NCBI GenBank assembly: GCA_037367405.1
Contig: JAZKJV010000682.1
Location: 604,501 to 668,500 of the forward strand
Source: Ottelia alismoides
Lineage: Eukaryota; Streptophyta; Magnoliopsida; Alismatales; Hydrocharitaceae
Direction: 5' to 3'
Length of the DNA: 64,000 nt
Shown: positions 43,631 through 56,241 of the stretch, piece after piece
Numbering within the stretch: position 1 is the first letter of the stretch
Layout: every line of letters begins with the position of its first letter
Notes under the pieces: model-generated
What the model saw: the letters and a program-made list of their open reading frames with translations, nothing else
The model's database searches: none
Told to the model about the DNA's origin: nothing
Program-made: the position numbers and the translations under genes

Positions 43631-45522
43631 TCCAATGAACAGTTAGTCCATGTGGAGGAGATTGTATTCATGCGCGAGACAGATACAGCAAATTCACATC
43701 AAGCCGCGTATGAGACCTTGCAGCAGTAAACTCCAGCCATCCGCAGCATCTCGAAAGATTCAGACCGACTCATCTGTATATATCATCATTCTTGTATATC
43801 CTATCCTTTACTTCCACGATTCTAGTAACCCATCCCCACATCATCAAATCATTATCTCAGACTATACTTAGGATGACCAGATCCTAAGTATAGGGGGGAG
43901 AGGTCACCTGAGTCGATTCATTGTACATCCTCCAGATCACATCGGTCCTCATACTCCCTTCTGTCCTATACTTAGGCTGACCAGAGCCTAAGTATAGGGG
44001 GGACCGATGCCCGCATGTATATATTCATCCATTCCCATCTTTCCCTCGTCCGCCCCATTTTTGATCTTCTTCTAATACTTAGGCTGCCATAGCCTAAGTA
44101 TAGGGGGGTGGGATGATTTCTATACATCTTGGCTCTCCTACGCTTAGCACGAGCTATGTCTTTTTCCTCGCTCTTAGTGCTCTGAGGACATAGCACACGC
44201 TAAGTATAGGGGGGCGTGTATATATTACATATATACTTTACCCATAGCTCGTACTTTCACGTATTTTTTTTATATATATACAATAATTACGGGTGGGTAC
44301 AAATCGAAAAAAATAAAATAAATAATAATAATAATAATAATAATACCCTTTAATAAATAGGCTTCTTATTTACTCTTGCATATCATCTCTGCATAGAAAA
44401 AGAGTCTTGCATTTTCATAGCATGACATCTCATCTCATTTGCATAAGTTGCATATGCAAAGTGAAAAGATAGTGGGTTCTGGACCAAGTTGTGAGCAGAT
44501 AGTGAGGATGGAAATGATTTGACCTTAATCCACCTAATTTCAGAGGAACCTTCTAGGAACTGGAGTTAAGATTTTTCAGGTCAGATGGCTTAATTCTTTA
44601 AGTCTCCAAGTCTATGTTCATATGTCATCTTGACAAGCCTGAATAGAGCACTTAACAACACACACATGACTCTTGGAGACAATGGCTTAACATGCACCAG
44701 CACTTTACACATGGCTCTCTACGGATGAAGTGATGAGGAGACAGTTTCCTTTAGCTTGGGGTAGCATATGAGGGTAGTACTTCTAGGCGGAACCTCTCTT
44801 CTTCTTCTAGTGAAGGAAGTGCGTCTCAACTTGGACTAGTGGTGATGAAGGCTGAGGACAGAAGCAGTGGGTTGCAATAAAGCTTCAAAAGAGGGATAGT
44901 CTACTGGCTCAAGAGGAAATTTCTTATCTATGCTGCACCATGTATATATGTTGTACAAAGGCATGAAAAAAAAATGCCAAAAAGAACTCCAAAAAAGTGG
45001 TGGGTCGGATTGAAAATTTAATAACCCCACCGGAGTATATGTAGTCAAGAAAAGCAAAAGCTTGTGGTCATCATGTACTTGCAGCGGGAGACTTAGCTAC
45101 ACTGGCTGAGCTTCCAAAAGTCTATACTTCTTCCTCCTCCTCTTGAGCCGGTTGAACTTGAACTTAGAAGGGAATACCCCGCTTCTCGAGGAAAGAGTTG
45201 CTAGACCGAGGCATTAGAGTTACCAGGTTAGGGGAGGTTGTTTCTTTGCTACTTCTGAGGTGGGGAGTCAGCTATCACTTACACTGCATGAAAGGATTCA
45301 TGGTCATTAGGGTTTGTGTATGTGGACTTGTTCTGATTAGGTAAGTTGAGGAGTCTTGAATAGAAGACTTGTGGAACTTGAAGTCTGTTGAGTCTTAAAC
45401 TCAGATCCCAATAAGGTTCCGACACATGATTAATCCAAAGGTCAAGTCTAGCTCTATTTTTAACTTTTGTTCATGACCTTGGTATGGAACCCAATTTCAT
45501 TTCACTCTTGCATTTCATTTAG
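43631..45522 (+). other. Athila 3' untranslated region; no env-like ORF
   Basis: 1.9 kb between pol and the polypurine tract. It begins with the hairpin array (43862-44222), then an (AAT)n run (about 44318-44343), then A-rich and mixed sequence. Many Athila elements have an env-like frame here; no frame above about 75 codons is present on the plus strand, so it is absent. Confidence 0.75.
43862..44222 (+). repeat. Array of four hairpins, each leading into a polypurine-tract-like G-run
   Basis: Stems: 43862-43874/43881-43893 (13 bp), 43965-43978/43985-43998 (14 bp), 44075-44085/44091-44101 (11 bp) and 44137-44148/44199-44210 (one mismatch and one G-T pair). The fourth continues into an inner stem, 44153-44160/44187-44194. 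Each 3' arm contains CTAAGTATAGG and runs into six Gs, matching the real polypurine tract TTTAAGTATAGGGGG. Spacing is about 105 bp. Stem bases differ in pairs between units (GGAT/ATCC versus GGCT/AGCC), while the spacers are unlike each other. Units 2 and 4 also have outer stems (43940-43948/44001-44009 and 44121-44126/44217-44222). Confidence 0.85.
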
Positions 45523-45558
45523 TTGCTCGGGGACGAGCAAGGTTTAAGTATAGGGGGT
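45523..45558 (+). promoter_or_regulatory. Athila polypurine tract with upstream hairpin
   Basis: The polypurine tract TTTAAGTATAGGGGG (45543-45557) ends next to the 3' LTR at 45559 and primes plus-strand DNA synthesis. It is preceded by a perfect 7-bp hairpin TTGCTCG-GGGA-CGAGCAA (45523-45540). The same G-tract motif occurs four more times at 43862-44222. Confidence 0.85.
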
Positions 45559-48500
45559 TGATGAATCTGTTATTCATCACTCCAAAAGTCACAAATAGAG
45601 CCCTGTTCCCGAGAAAATAGAGGCATATTTCCTTTTATCTTGCATAAATAACACTCATGCATGCATCCATAATTCATGCATTATAGCAGCTCATCTGCAT
45701 TTAAATAAGAAGCCAAAAATTCCCTGTAAAATACCTCTTCATCAAATAACTCCTTCTCTATAATAGATGTGTATACTCCTTAATAATATAGGGAAGGATG
45801 CCACAAATCACCCTTGTAAAATAGCCCAAATATCCTGAGAACCCTTGTACATTAAAACACACATAAAGCCCGCATACAAACCCCTACTTAGGTCTACTCA
45901 CTCTTAGAATACTACATATTAAAAGACCTTCAAAATGAGACTAATTTCATCGAAGTTGGAGCTTGTATGAGAAACTTGGGTTTTTGGGTCATTTTGTATA
46001 CTACATATGTATATTTATGTATCTTTGTATTTATGTATTATATGTGACCTCATCTCCGTCTTTGGTCAACATGAAACTTGTAGATCTCATCAAGATCTAC
46101 AACTTTCATGTTTTGAGTTTTTCCAAATTCGGCTTCCTCTTCTCTCTACACGTGTTTTCCCCTCCAACCATTCACAGCAGGCCACGTGGCGGCCTCTGAT
46201 TGCGCCACGCGGCCCGCTGCCCTTTGTCTGATCCGCCCGCGCCTTCCGCCGTTGGATGGCCATCCTGATCCAACGGCCGAGCCGCTGCCACGCACGCCCT
46301 TCACATGGACCGTAGGATCAAAGCCCATACCTCATCTCCACCGTCCCTTAGCGCCGCGCTCTCAGCGAGCCACGTGGCGGCATCTACGCCGCTCGATCGC
46401 GCCCCCGATCCTCTCATCACAGCCGCCCACCTTCCAGCGAATCTCGACCCTCAGATCAACCCTACCCTTTCATCTGAGCCATCCGCTCGCGCCTCGCCAA
46501 AACGCGCCACGTGGCGCTCTCATAACCCCTCATCTGGGCATCCCAGATCTAATCGTAACCGCTCCATCTCGCTTCGATCCCCACCGTTGGATCACAAGAT
46601 CCAACGGTGGAGACTTCGTCTCCTACCTCGGGCGCCCCTCTCTCCCACGATCTCTGCCTTGCGGGAGGGGCGCCCCCTTTCTTTTTTTGGGCACACGTCA
46701 GCCACCCTCGCCGGCCGCTGACCTCCCCACGACACACCCCACTCATCCCTGTTCCTCGCCAGCTCCCTCAAACACCACCATCTCCGCCACACTCGCCCCA
46801 CGACAGCCACCAACTTCGCCATCCACCCAGCCAGACCGTCACCTTCATCCTTTAAATACCCCCTCTCCGGCCACATTCATCCCCATCCGCCACTCCAGGA
46901 AGATCCCTAGAGCTCCAAGCTTCCTATTGGTGACAGCAATCGGCTGATTTGTCGAGCGACGACAGAGCTTCTTCTCCGGCGAGATCCTCGGCCCACCGCC
47001 GTGTCGCAGCCACTCCTCCGAGCAGCTGCTAGAGCTCGGGGCCTTACCGACCCCTTGAGCGACGACCTGGAGCTCGAAGCTGAGCCCCAATCCCCAGGTA
47101 ACCTCCTCCATTCCTCTTCCGATCTTTTTCTTCTTTTCTCTTTATCTTCTCCGATTTTATTCCCCGTCCACGATCATCTTCACGCCTCGCCTTCACTCCG
47201 CCGAGCTCCGCGTCGGAGCTCTCATCCTCGCTGACCCCTCCGCATCTTCAGACGCTCCACTCCACCGTCCATCGATCTCCAGCTCCGCCGCTTGGCCGGA
47301 GCAACGTCGCCCGACCACCTCACGACGCCTTAGGCCTCGCCAACCAGCACCACTTCTCCACAAACGCACGCACGAGCCTCGGCTATACGTCTAACACTTG
47401 CAGGTACTCCTTTGATCATTGGCCGGAGCCTCACCGGAGCTCTCTTCGAGCTTCATCGACACCGAGCTCCAGCCCTCCTCCAGGGATCCAGAGACCACCG
47501 GAGCCTTCGCCGCGCACTGACGACTCTTCCGAGCAAGGTGGGAGCTGACGAAGCTCACCACCGGAGCTTGACGACCGAGGCGGAGCTCGGCTGCTTTCAC
47601 CGGAGCGCAGCCCTCTCCTCCGCAGGCGGCGGAGGATCGATAGAGAAGAAGGAGCAGCAACCGTTCGATCCTCTGATCGAACGGTCTTCGCCTCTCCACG
47701 CGTCCACTTCGCCGCCCTCATCCTCGACCGTTGATCATCCCTCGGATCGGACGACTCTCCAGCTGCCACGCGTCTTCATCGACATCCCTTGGATCCATCT
47801 TGATCCAAGGGCCTTCAGGCCGCCACGTCCCCTTATCCGAGCCTCGGCCTCCAAGCCTAGGCTCGGGTGACCCGAAGCTGCATCGAAGCTGAGCCGAACC
47901 TCCAGAAGACCCGAGCCTCGCTCCGAGCCTCCGACGCCCTCCGAACCTAGGTCGCCCCACGTGAGGAGCACGTGCGAACTGGGTTATTTGCACCGACGCC
48001 CCTGGATCTTTCAGAAATTGCGAAAAGGTCCCTGTGAAGCAGACCCCACGTGAGGAGCACGTGTCTTGTGGAAAAATTGCATAGAAGTCCTGCATAGTAT
48101 CGGTAATTGCATTTTAGTCCCTGTCAGCATGTTTACTTATTGAAATTTTATTTTCCAGTATTGCATTTATACCCTTGTGTTTGCACGTGTCTATAGCATG
48201 CATATTTCATCATTTTGAAATTCTAAAAATTGCAAGTTGTTGAGAATTTTATCCTCTACCTGTTAGTACACGTGTTTGATTTTTGTTGGTATGCTTGAAT
48301 CATTAATAAATTAATTGGTTCATTTGTGTCATATTTTGCCCAATGATGCCTTTTGATTTTTAATTAATTATCTGTGCCTTCAAAAATCACCAAAAATTCA
48401 CAGTAGCTTAAGGACATTATTTTCAACACTCCATAAAAATTTCATATCGTTTGCACGCATAACGAGGCCTCAATAAATAGTTTAGTGATTTTCTTAAATT

Positions 48501-49085
48501 AATTTTAATTAATTCATTTCACAATAAATTTAAGTTCTGTTAATTTTCCTAGGTCCCTGATCATTAGAACTTCCTAGGATAATTTTAGTTTTTGGAAACA
48601 TTGTGATTTGATATTTATTAAAAATTAAACACTGAAAATCACTCTGTCTGTTTATTTAATTCACAGAAAAATTATTTTGAGTCGAAAAATTCCAAAAAAA
48701 TTAGTATAGGTTATTTTCATCATAAATAATCATCTGGCCAATTTTCATCATTTTTGGACTTAGTTTGATACACAAATTAACTTTAAAGTTAAATTGGCTA
48801 AGATTTGTCTGCATATGTCTGCATAAGAAATAAAAAGACCAAAAAAATATTGTTCCCCGAAAATCAACACTTGTAAATTGCTGTAATCCACCTAAGGAGA
48901 CAGTTGCCTCCCTGAGATCGACCTTGGACTCCACCAAGTAAAAAAAAATATCACCGCTTAAAATTGACCAACATCTGACTTAAGTGGTTTTTGATCAACC
49001 TCTCGTATCCGACTGCAACGAACACTTAAAAGTAATTTGGACCATTAATTTGACCGAATTAACTAAGGGTGCGGGAGCGACATCA
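45559..49085 (+). repeat. 3' LTR of the Athila element
   Basis: Same length as the 5' LTR (offset 13080). The differences I saw lie at 5' LTR positions 32641, 34357, 34392, 34651, 34999, 35029, 35171, 35489 and 35564. The 3' end ...GCGACATCA is followed by the target duplication GCTAT. Confidence 0.95.
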
Positions 49086-50300
49086 GCTATCTCAAAGGAA
49101 TCATACATATTCATACTTTTTGAATTAAGAGACAGAGCTTACTCATGAGATATTGGGGTCACAATGAATTCCATACATGGTCATCTTGTTTATGAAACAA
49201 TATAACAATTCAATAATATTAATATATTATTGGAAAGCATATGATTGCTATTATCACCCAATGATATAATTAGATATCCTCTGATAAATCCTCGAAACAA
49301 CCAAATATGGGACTAAACTTTGAAATTATTAAAAGTCTTCCAGTATGTAGGATGGTAGAATATTGAGAATGCTCTAGGTTGATTCAATCGTAATAGATGA
49401 TTTTCTGTGACACTTCCATTCTAAGGCAATGATAAAATCAGGTAGATTTTAATGATTCTGCTTTGAGACTAAATGAATACGAATTAATTATATTAAATCT
49501 TAATTTATAGAATTAATTTTTATATCTAAAGAGTTGAAAATTAATCCAAAAGAGCTTGGAGTCAACGGGAGAAATGGTTCAAAGTATTCCACCAAAATGG
49601 CTCAAGACTCATATATTAGTTGTACATCTAATTATCAAGCTATACAAAGTATATATAGTATCCTTGACATTACTTTCAAGTATCCGTGAATGTTGCATAT
49701 AAATCCTAATTGGACTAGGAGTCATACATTGAGATATTAGATATTAATATATAATTGTTATTATCATTTATAAATTGATATAGGAATATTTCAATATAAT
49801 TTAAATCCCGTTAATGTGGATATAGATTCATAATAATTAAATATTAATGTGAGTACAATTCATGTTTATTTAGGATAAATGTGAATATGATTTTACATAA
49901 TTAAATAAATGTATTTTGAATTAATATTTTATTATAGACTAATGAATTAAATTCTTAATGATTGGATGATTTCTTAATTATCTCATAAATAATTAATTTT
50001 ATCAAGAGAGATAAATATATAATTATTTTAAAGTCTAAAATTTTAAATGAATCATTAGTGAGATAAATATAGAAGAAATTTGACATTTTCTTCTCCACCA
50101 TGGACACTCATGAATGGGCATGGATTGGAGAGAGACAGAGGTCGGAATGTTTGGCGAGGGTTAAGGACAAATTGCGATTTATGTGCGAAAATTTAATATT
50201 TTACGCTCTTTAATATATTTTAACAGATTATGCTTGATACTTTTCATGGCACATCTAGGCTAAGGGAGCAAAAGCAAATAATAAGTGACAAAGATGGTAA
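49086..50300. repeat. Right part of the older repeat split by Athila
   Basis: AT-rich sequence continuing from the duplicated GCTAT. No coding is seen. It ends vaguely around 50300 and resembles the U5 side of an old LTR, but this is a guess from its position. Confidence 0.3.
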
Positions 50301-50576
50301 CAATGCATAGTTTTGTAAAGAGTAGTGAACTAAAAAAGGATAATGGGATTATTTTAAGTCATCTCTGGTGTTCGATGAGAAAATTCACCTTGGGCATAAT
50401 TTTAAGGGGTGAATAAGAGTTGCTAAACTTATTTAAAAATGGTGCAATATATCTTGTGTAACGAGTTTATTATGAATCACAAACCAGATGAAACATGTGG
50501 AAAGATTTGACCAGAATTTGTTATTGAGCTTTGCAGATAGGCCATCATGGGACATAGTAAGGTATAGTTGTTTATT

Positions 50577-51130
50577 GGGATATTTACGCCCATAACCTTG
50601 AGTAATTTTGTGATTACATACATGACCCTATGTAATCGTGAATTTATGAACCCAAAAAATCACTCTGTCTCACACTCATAGCCTTTTGATAGCTTTGTCT
50701 GTTGACCCAACTAGACCATTGGGCTCATCTAAACCATGGCTATCTAATGATTATTAAAATTGCCAAAAAAAATAAAAAAATACCCCTCTCCCTTCCTCCT
50801 CCAACGACCCTCCCTACTCCTCCCCGACCTCCTCCTCCTCTAAATCCTCCCGCTACCACCCTCCTCCTCCCCAACCTCCTCCTCCTCCAGGTCCTCCAGT
50901 CGTCGCCCTCCTCCACCCTGCCTTCCTCCTCCAGGTCCTCCAGCCATTGCCCTCGTCCTCCCCTACCTACTCCTCTTCCTCCAAGTCCTCCAGCCATCGC
51001 CCTCCTCCTCCCCGACCTACTCCTCCTCAAGGTCCTCCAGTCGTCACCCACTTCCTCCTTCCTAGGTCATCAGTTGTAGCCCACCTCCTCCCCCGACCTC
51101 CTCCTTTTGCTAGTTGTGAATCATGGTCAT
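50577..51130. mobile_element. Truncated Mutator-like element with C/T-rich cargo
   Basis: The left end GGGATATTTACGCCC and the following ~60 bp resemble the terminus at 13366 (and 14634 on the other strand). The interior (50780-51110) is a pyrimidine-rich minisatellite with repeats of CCTCCTCCTCC(A/T)GGTCCTCCAG-like units and CTCCCCGACC. No right terminus or transposase is found. Open frames on both strands are low-complexity. Confidence 0.4.
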
Positions 51131-52309
51131 CCATTCTCCAAACTATTATTAAATTAACAAAGATTAGTAAATTTTCAATGCAGAAGCCATCGAATAATCA
51201 CCGTTATGTGAAAGTTTAGATATGATTATGACATTCATTGTGGATCACAAGATTGGAATATAAATTTGCAACAACCAATATTCAATGTCGTATATTTACC
51301 TTGTGAAGGCACAATGATGAATATTCAACTTAATGGTTACAATAGGTAAATTTTATCGTAAAATTTATAAGTCCAATACTGCAGTTTATTGATCTTCAAA
51401 CTTAATGCTACAACAAACTTGATTTATGTCAGCCAAAAGTTACATGATTCATTGTTATAATTTCCAACGTATAAAACATAAAACTCTAAGGATAATGACA
51501 TTCAGTATGGAAGTTAATATCCTAAAAACTAATAATTTCAAAATTTCGGCAATATGAAAATTTCACCAAGGGTAAACACTAGTGAGTTTTTTTTTTGATA
51601 GGTAAATTTTCCATTTGTATTTCAGTATGCTAAAACAAAAAAGTTACAGTATGAAAATTTCACCAAGGGTAAACACTAGTGAGTTTTATTTTATTGTTTT
51701 TAATGTAAAAAATGTCTAATCCTAACGTAGGTGCGTGTATTGGGCAACGGACGGGGGAGGGAGGTTTTGCTTTAGTACGACATCGGTCAGCTCTAGAAAA
51801 CCAGGGGTGGGATTTCCTATAAGAGGAGGGGAATGGGCGACTGTAATCCATACTTACCTGGACGGGGTCTACGGGTGATCAAGAAGGCCCGTTGCCTAGG
51901 ATGGTGACCTCCATTGCACATGGGAGGGGTGCCGTCTTAACATCTCCTCAAGTGGGAGAGTGTACGTCATAATTTGTTGCTGAGGGGGTACGCGCACCGC
52001 GCGGCCCCTGCCAACTATTGTTTCTCAATTTTTTTTATTTTTTAAAAAATTCTTTTCTTATTATTTTTATTCTCAATGGTGTAATTTGTTAAGCTGAAAG
52101 GGCCTAATCGGCTGTGTTCAACTTGATGTTTAGTTAGAATCTATTCTACTGGTTGAGATGCTTCTCTCTTACAAATTCCCTTTTTCAATCTGCTAAATTT
52201 CCGAGAGTTGGGGTTGAATCTCAAGGAACAAAAGATTCATTATTAGCAATATTTTTTCAGGACTTTATATTCTTAATGGCAAAAAGATCTTTGAGGAACA
52301 TGTAGTATC
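51131..52309. other. Intergenic, nothing recognised
   Basis: AT-rich sequence. A 30-base segment around TGAAAATTTCACCAAGGGTA is present twice (near 51555 and 51653). No gene is seen. Confidence 0.4.
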
Positions 52310-52315
52310 TCTTAG

Positions 52316-52665
52316 GGTGTGTTCGGCTAACCCATGTTTTCTCCCTCCTCGTGGGCTCCACTTTATTTCTTTTTTAAAAAAATTAAAAAAATAAATTTTA
52401 CATCATCAATCCTATCAAAAAATAATATATTATACCATCATCTCATCTAAAAAATATAAACTACTCCACTTCTACTCACTTTTTCAAACTCCAATACAAT
52501 CACATCACAATAACTACTCACTTTTTCAAACTCCAATACAATCATATTATAATAAATCCACTTCTAACCCACCCCCAGTTTAACCCTCTATCCAAACACC
52601 AAAACCCAAAAATGGATTACCTGCAACCAGTTTAACCCACCTAAACCCACTATCCAAACACCCTC
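52316..52665. mobile_element. Probable miniature TIR element
   Basis: The left end GGGTGTGTTCGGCTAACCCA and the right end (other strand) GAGGGTGTTTGGATAGTGGG form an imperfect inverted terminus next to TTA trinucleotides. Inside, ACTCACTTTTTCAAACTCCA is repeated in tandem (near 52478 and 52516). It adjoins the Tourist-like element at 52669. Confidence 0.5.
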
Positions 52666-52668
52666 TTA

Positions 52669-52854
52669 GGGTCTGTTTGGTTGTTGGGTTGGACTGGGTT
52701 GGGATACCTCTGTGAATAGTAAATTGTACCCTTGTGAATAGTAAACTGTACCCCTGTGAATAGTAAACGGTGAGGAGGATTGGGAGGGTTGGAAGGAGGG
52801 GTACATCGGTGTACCCCAACCCAACCTAGTCCAACCTAGCAACCAAACAGGCCC
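52669..52854. mobile_element. Tourist-like (PIF/Harbinger) MITE
   Basis: 186 bp. Ends are GGGTCTGTTTGGTTGTTGGG and, on the other strand, GGGCCTGTTTGGTTGCTAGG. It is flanked by TTA at 52666-52668 and 52855-52857, the PIF/Harbinger target duplication. The interior holds three tandem copies of TGTGAATAGTAAA(T/C)(T/G)G. Confidence 0.82.
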
Positions 52855-52857
52855 TTA

Positions 52858-55800
52858 GGACGAAGTCCAATCTACTTCTGCAATTACTCTCATTGATTAG
52901 AAATTGACGTTATCAATTAGTTCCTGAAATCAAAGCTAGAATAAGTCCTTCTCTCAGTCCGTATTCATCCTTTTAAAATCTATAGGAAAAGAGAGTTCGA
53001 ATTATCGCGGAGAACATAATGGACGGGTTAAAGTTTTTTAAGCAAATAAGAGAGAACATATATTACATATATCAATAAACCAAAACACAGCAAATCTACC
53101 AGTTGTGTAACTTGGTGAAGACCAGGACAGACTGCCGTTCTCAATTTCATATCTCATATCAATGAATGCTTTGAATTCCAAGAAATCACAATAAACACCC
53201 AAATCAGCATCCCAAGGAATCGAAAGAATGAGAGAAAAATCCTGTATCCGAGAAAGACGCCTGAGTAACCTTGAAGCTCTCGACCACCACCTCCTCCGTT
53301 CGAACCTCATTCATATGATATCTTTCATCCATGTTGAAACTTCAGCTAGTGTAGCGATCTACAATCCTCGCCAAACAATTTTCTACCACTTGTTCATGGG
53401 AGGGAAGGGAGTGCATCAACATAGTCTAGATTGTGCCAAACTCAGTGGATGGGGGGTCTCGAGGGAGTTGAACACCACGAAGAGGAGACAACTTTTGTGA
53501 GAGATTAGGGTTAGGGTTTGTGATGCAGGAGAGAAGAGGAGAGAAGAAATGAGCGTACGGGTTTCGGCCTCATTGAAATGTGGGCTAAGTGGAATGTAAT
53601 GGGCTTAAGGGACACAATTGAGAGAAAATGGGTGGATGATGTTGATACTCAATGCCAAGTTGAGAATTTGGGAGAAGGGAAAGGGCTAAATATGGGATCG
53701 GGCTATCGGGTTCTCGAGCTTGAGCCTAGCCCAAAACTATAATCGGGCCTAAAAACAAGGCCTGTGGCTCGCCCATTTTAAATACAAGTTCATTCTCATG
53801 TCGCCTAAATAATCTGGGCTTCGGGTCTAGCCAGCCTGACCTCAACCTTAGGTGAACAAAGCACATCAAAAAATAACAGAGAAACTCTTTTATTGACAAA
53901 CTCTAAAAGGAGAAGCCGATAACAAACAATAAAAAAGGAAGAAAAGCACGATATCTAGGGATGGAACCGGAAAATTACACGAGAATCCCAAAATAAAATT
54001 TAAATTTTTGTCTAATATTAAAAGCATATTAAAAAAATTTATTTTGCCAGAAGAGAAAGGTAAAGAAGCGGCCTCCTCATTATTTATTAAAACACACCTT
54101 CATTTCATATCAGAATTCATAAATATTAATACGTAGAATGAATTTACTTGTAAAGATAAGTTTTTTTAATAATGCATGAGAATTGCTATTAGATTAGCAA
54201 CAAGATTTCTCAAATTGATGGCAAATCTACCCCGAGGAGTGGCTTAATAACACCGATTGTTATGAGTAATGAGGAGTCAATACTTTATTAAAAAAATGTA
54301 CGTAGCATACTCCGATAGATTAATATAATATAGAATTAGCATAATGTTCAAAACTAAGAAAATGAACACACTCTTTACTTTTAGGCTTTGAGGTAACTTC
54401 ATGTGAATAATAGTTGTTTGAGTGATTATGAGGGTTGGAATAGGGAATGTGATGCGATGTCACATTGATCTGTGATGGAAATCCAACCCGTGAATGGAGC
54501 AGGGTAAACTGGAAATCAGAATTGATCTATATCTTTCTCGAAACAAACAACATGGAAAAGAAAGATGAAACATCTGGATCAACCAAACCCTCTTGATTGC
54601 TTAAGAAAGATGAATCTTATGGAAATATCATGGAATAAAGTTTGATCCTATTCATGGGTATTCTGTCAATATTTCAATAAAAAAAATAGAAAGTTCGAAA
54701 TAATTGAGACTTTTTTTGGAGATTGGATGCAGTTACTAACGATCTTGAAGGGTAGATCGGTTTGTGTTAATTTGATAGAAATGCGACGTCTGCTAGGATC
54801 TGAGAACTGCATGAACATCAACATACAAATGAGCTGATAAGTACTTTACGAAAATCATGATATATAAAAGTAAAGTACGTGGGCGTGTGTTGATCGTAGA
54901 CGTCTGCACCCTAAGGTAATATTAATGATAATCGAGTAAGTATATAAGTATCATGAGAAAGAGAATTACTTTTACTAATGAGATAACATTTGTCAGTATT
55001 CAATAGAGTGACTGAAACTCAAGATCTATTTAGTGGGGCTCCATTAACCGAGAGCGGATCTCTGCTGTGCAGCAAGGATCTGTTGTAACCTGAGTGTGCA
55101 CAAGAAGCTCGATCGAGATCGAGCGGTTCGCACGATAAGGGTCCACAAAAACCCTGATTTCGTGCGAATTACACGATCTTGATCGAGCGGCTCGGGAACA
55201 CTCCCGAGTCACAACAGAGGATCCGCTTGCTTGTCCAAGAAGTCAAATAAATTCTTAAAATATATATCCATTCAATTCTTCTGATAGAGAATACAAGGCT
55301 GAGATTTCTATGACTTTTTTCCTTGGATGATAAAATAATGGAATAGAGGGGTTTGTGTTGCGAGTATCGAGTAAATCACGCACAAATATGAACGAGTAAC
55401 TCACATGGACATGGATTTGTGATGTTCATCCTTAACTTATATACACACTCCATTATCGACGATTGTTTCACCATATTCAGAGAAAGAGAAAATACATAGG
55501 ATACAGAAAATCCCAACCATAGGGAGTTAATATGGTACTTCCGGTACAAATGAATCCAATAATTCAAATAAAAATTCGAGACGAGCGCACTCCTCTCCTT
55601 CGGCTCACTGACTGGGCAGTGAGACCCCTATGTTGGTAGGGTATCGTACAACGAGGGGCTTCACCCGCCCCTCTAATGGAGGGTGTATTTCAGTTATTGG
55701 AGCCACGTAACGTACTTGCATGGCTCTCAAATTAGGGTTAGGGGTTCCTCTTCCCATCTCATCATATATATTCTAGTATTGCAAAAATTACTTATGATTT

Positions 55801-56241
55801 TGATTTATTCAAAGAATACGAGTTTTTGAATATTAAGGTGACACTTTCGCAAGAATATTTTATCCACGAACTATACCAGATAACATTACTGAAGATCACT
55901 TAGTAGCAACGAAAACTTTCGGTAGTTATAATTTTTGTAGTATAAGTATTCATGACAACAAGTAAAAAATGGATTCATAATTTGTTACTACAACGTGTCT
56001 TCTTTATTTTGGTTGTGGAAGGGATATCTCTGGCTACAAAATCGGAAGAATATTGTAAATATGATGATGGAATTATGTACCCACAATGGACCTTATTTGG
56101 ATGATGGATAACATCCATTTAATGCAACAATACTTGTTACTTTTTTTATCGCTCAAGTAAACCGAATAATAACGAGAGATAAACCTCATTTATCCATTTT
56201 CTCACCTTATTTCTCTTTACCAACGTTATTTTGCTTGTAAT
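52858..56241. other. Intergenic stretch with one dispersed repeat
   Basis: Mostly AT-rich without a gene. A slightly GC-richer block at 53050-53510 (minus-strand frame with RRRWWSRASRLLRRL) may be a decayed gene fragment but matches nothing I know. The GATCGAGCGG repeat copy at 55040-55230 is listed separately. Confidence 0.4.
55040..55230. repeat. GATCGAGCGG repeat family, copy 2
   Basis: Contains AGCGGATCTCTGCTGTGCAG, CTCGATCGAGATCGAGCGG and AACCCTGATTTCGTGCGAAT. The segment is internally inverted: GAGCGGTTCGCAC and GTGCGAATTACACG face each other, as do GCGGATC and GGATCCGC at the edges (about 55051 and 55220). This suggests a foldback miniature element of about 180 bp. Confidence 0.55.

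Larger units (their letters stand above)
32479..49085 (+). mobile_element. Full-length Athila-type Ty3/gypsy retrotransposon (16.6 kb)
   Basis: Target duplication GCTAT at 32474-32478 and 49086-49090. Two 3527-bp LTRs (32479-36005, 45559-49085) begin TG, end CA and differ at about nine positions by eye. Next to the 5' LTR is a primer site for tRNA-Asp, and a polypurine tract precedes the 3' LTR. Internal order is leader, gag (37370-38359), pol (38360-43630) with protease, RT, RNase H and integrase, then a 1.9 kb 3' region with no env-like frame. The tRNA-Asp primer, the pol sequence and the GGGGACGAGCAAGG stretch before the polypurine tract are hallmarks of the Athila lineage. Confidence 0.95.

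Noticed and set aside
43862..44222. Reading the hairpin array as a CRISPR array
   Set aside because: Only four units, palindromic repeats embedded in a plant retrotransposon 3' region, repeat length variable and no cas genes; the polypurine-tract link explains the motif better.
43631..45558. Env-like third ORF expected in some Athila elements
   Set aside because: No plus-strand frame longer than about 75 codons between pol and the 3' LTR; absent here.
53038..53500. Opposed 90-codon frames as a gene
   Set aside because: Open on both strands, no recognised domain, no splice continuation; kept only as a possible decayed fragment.
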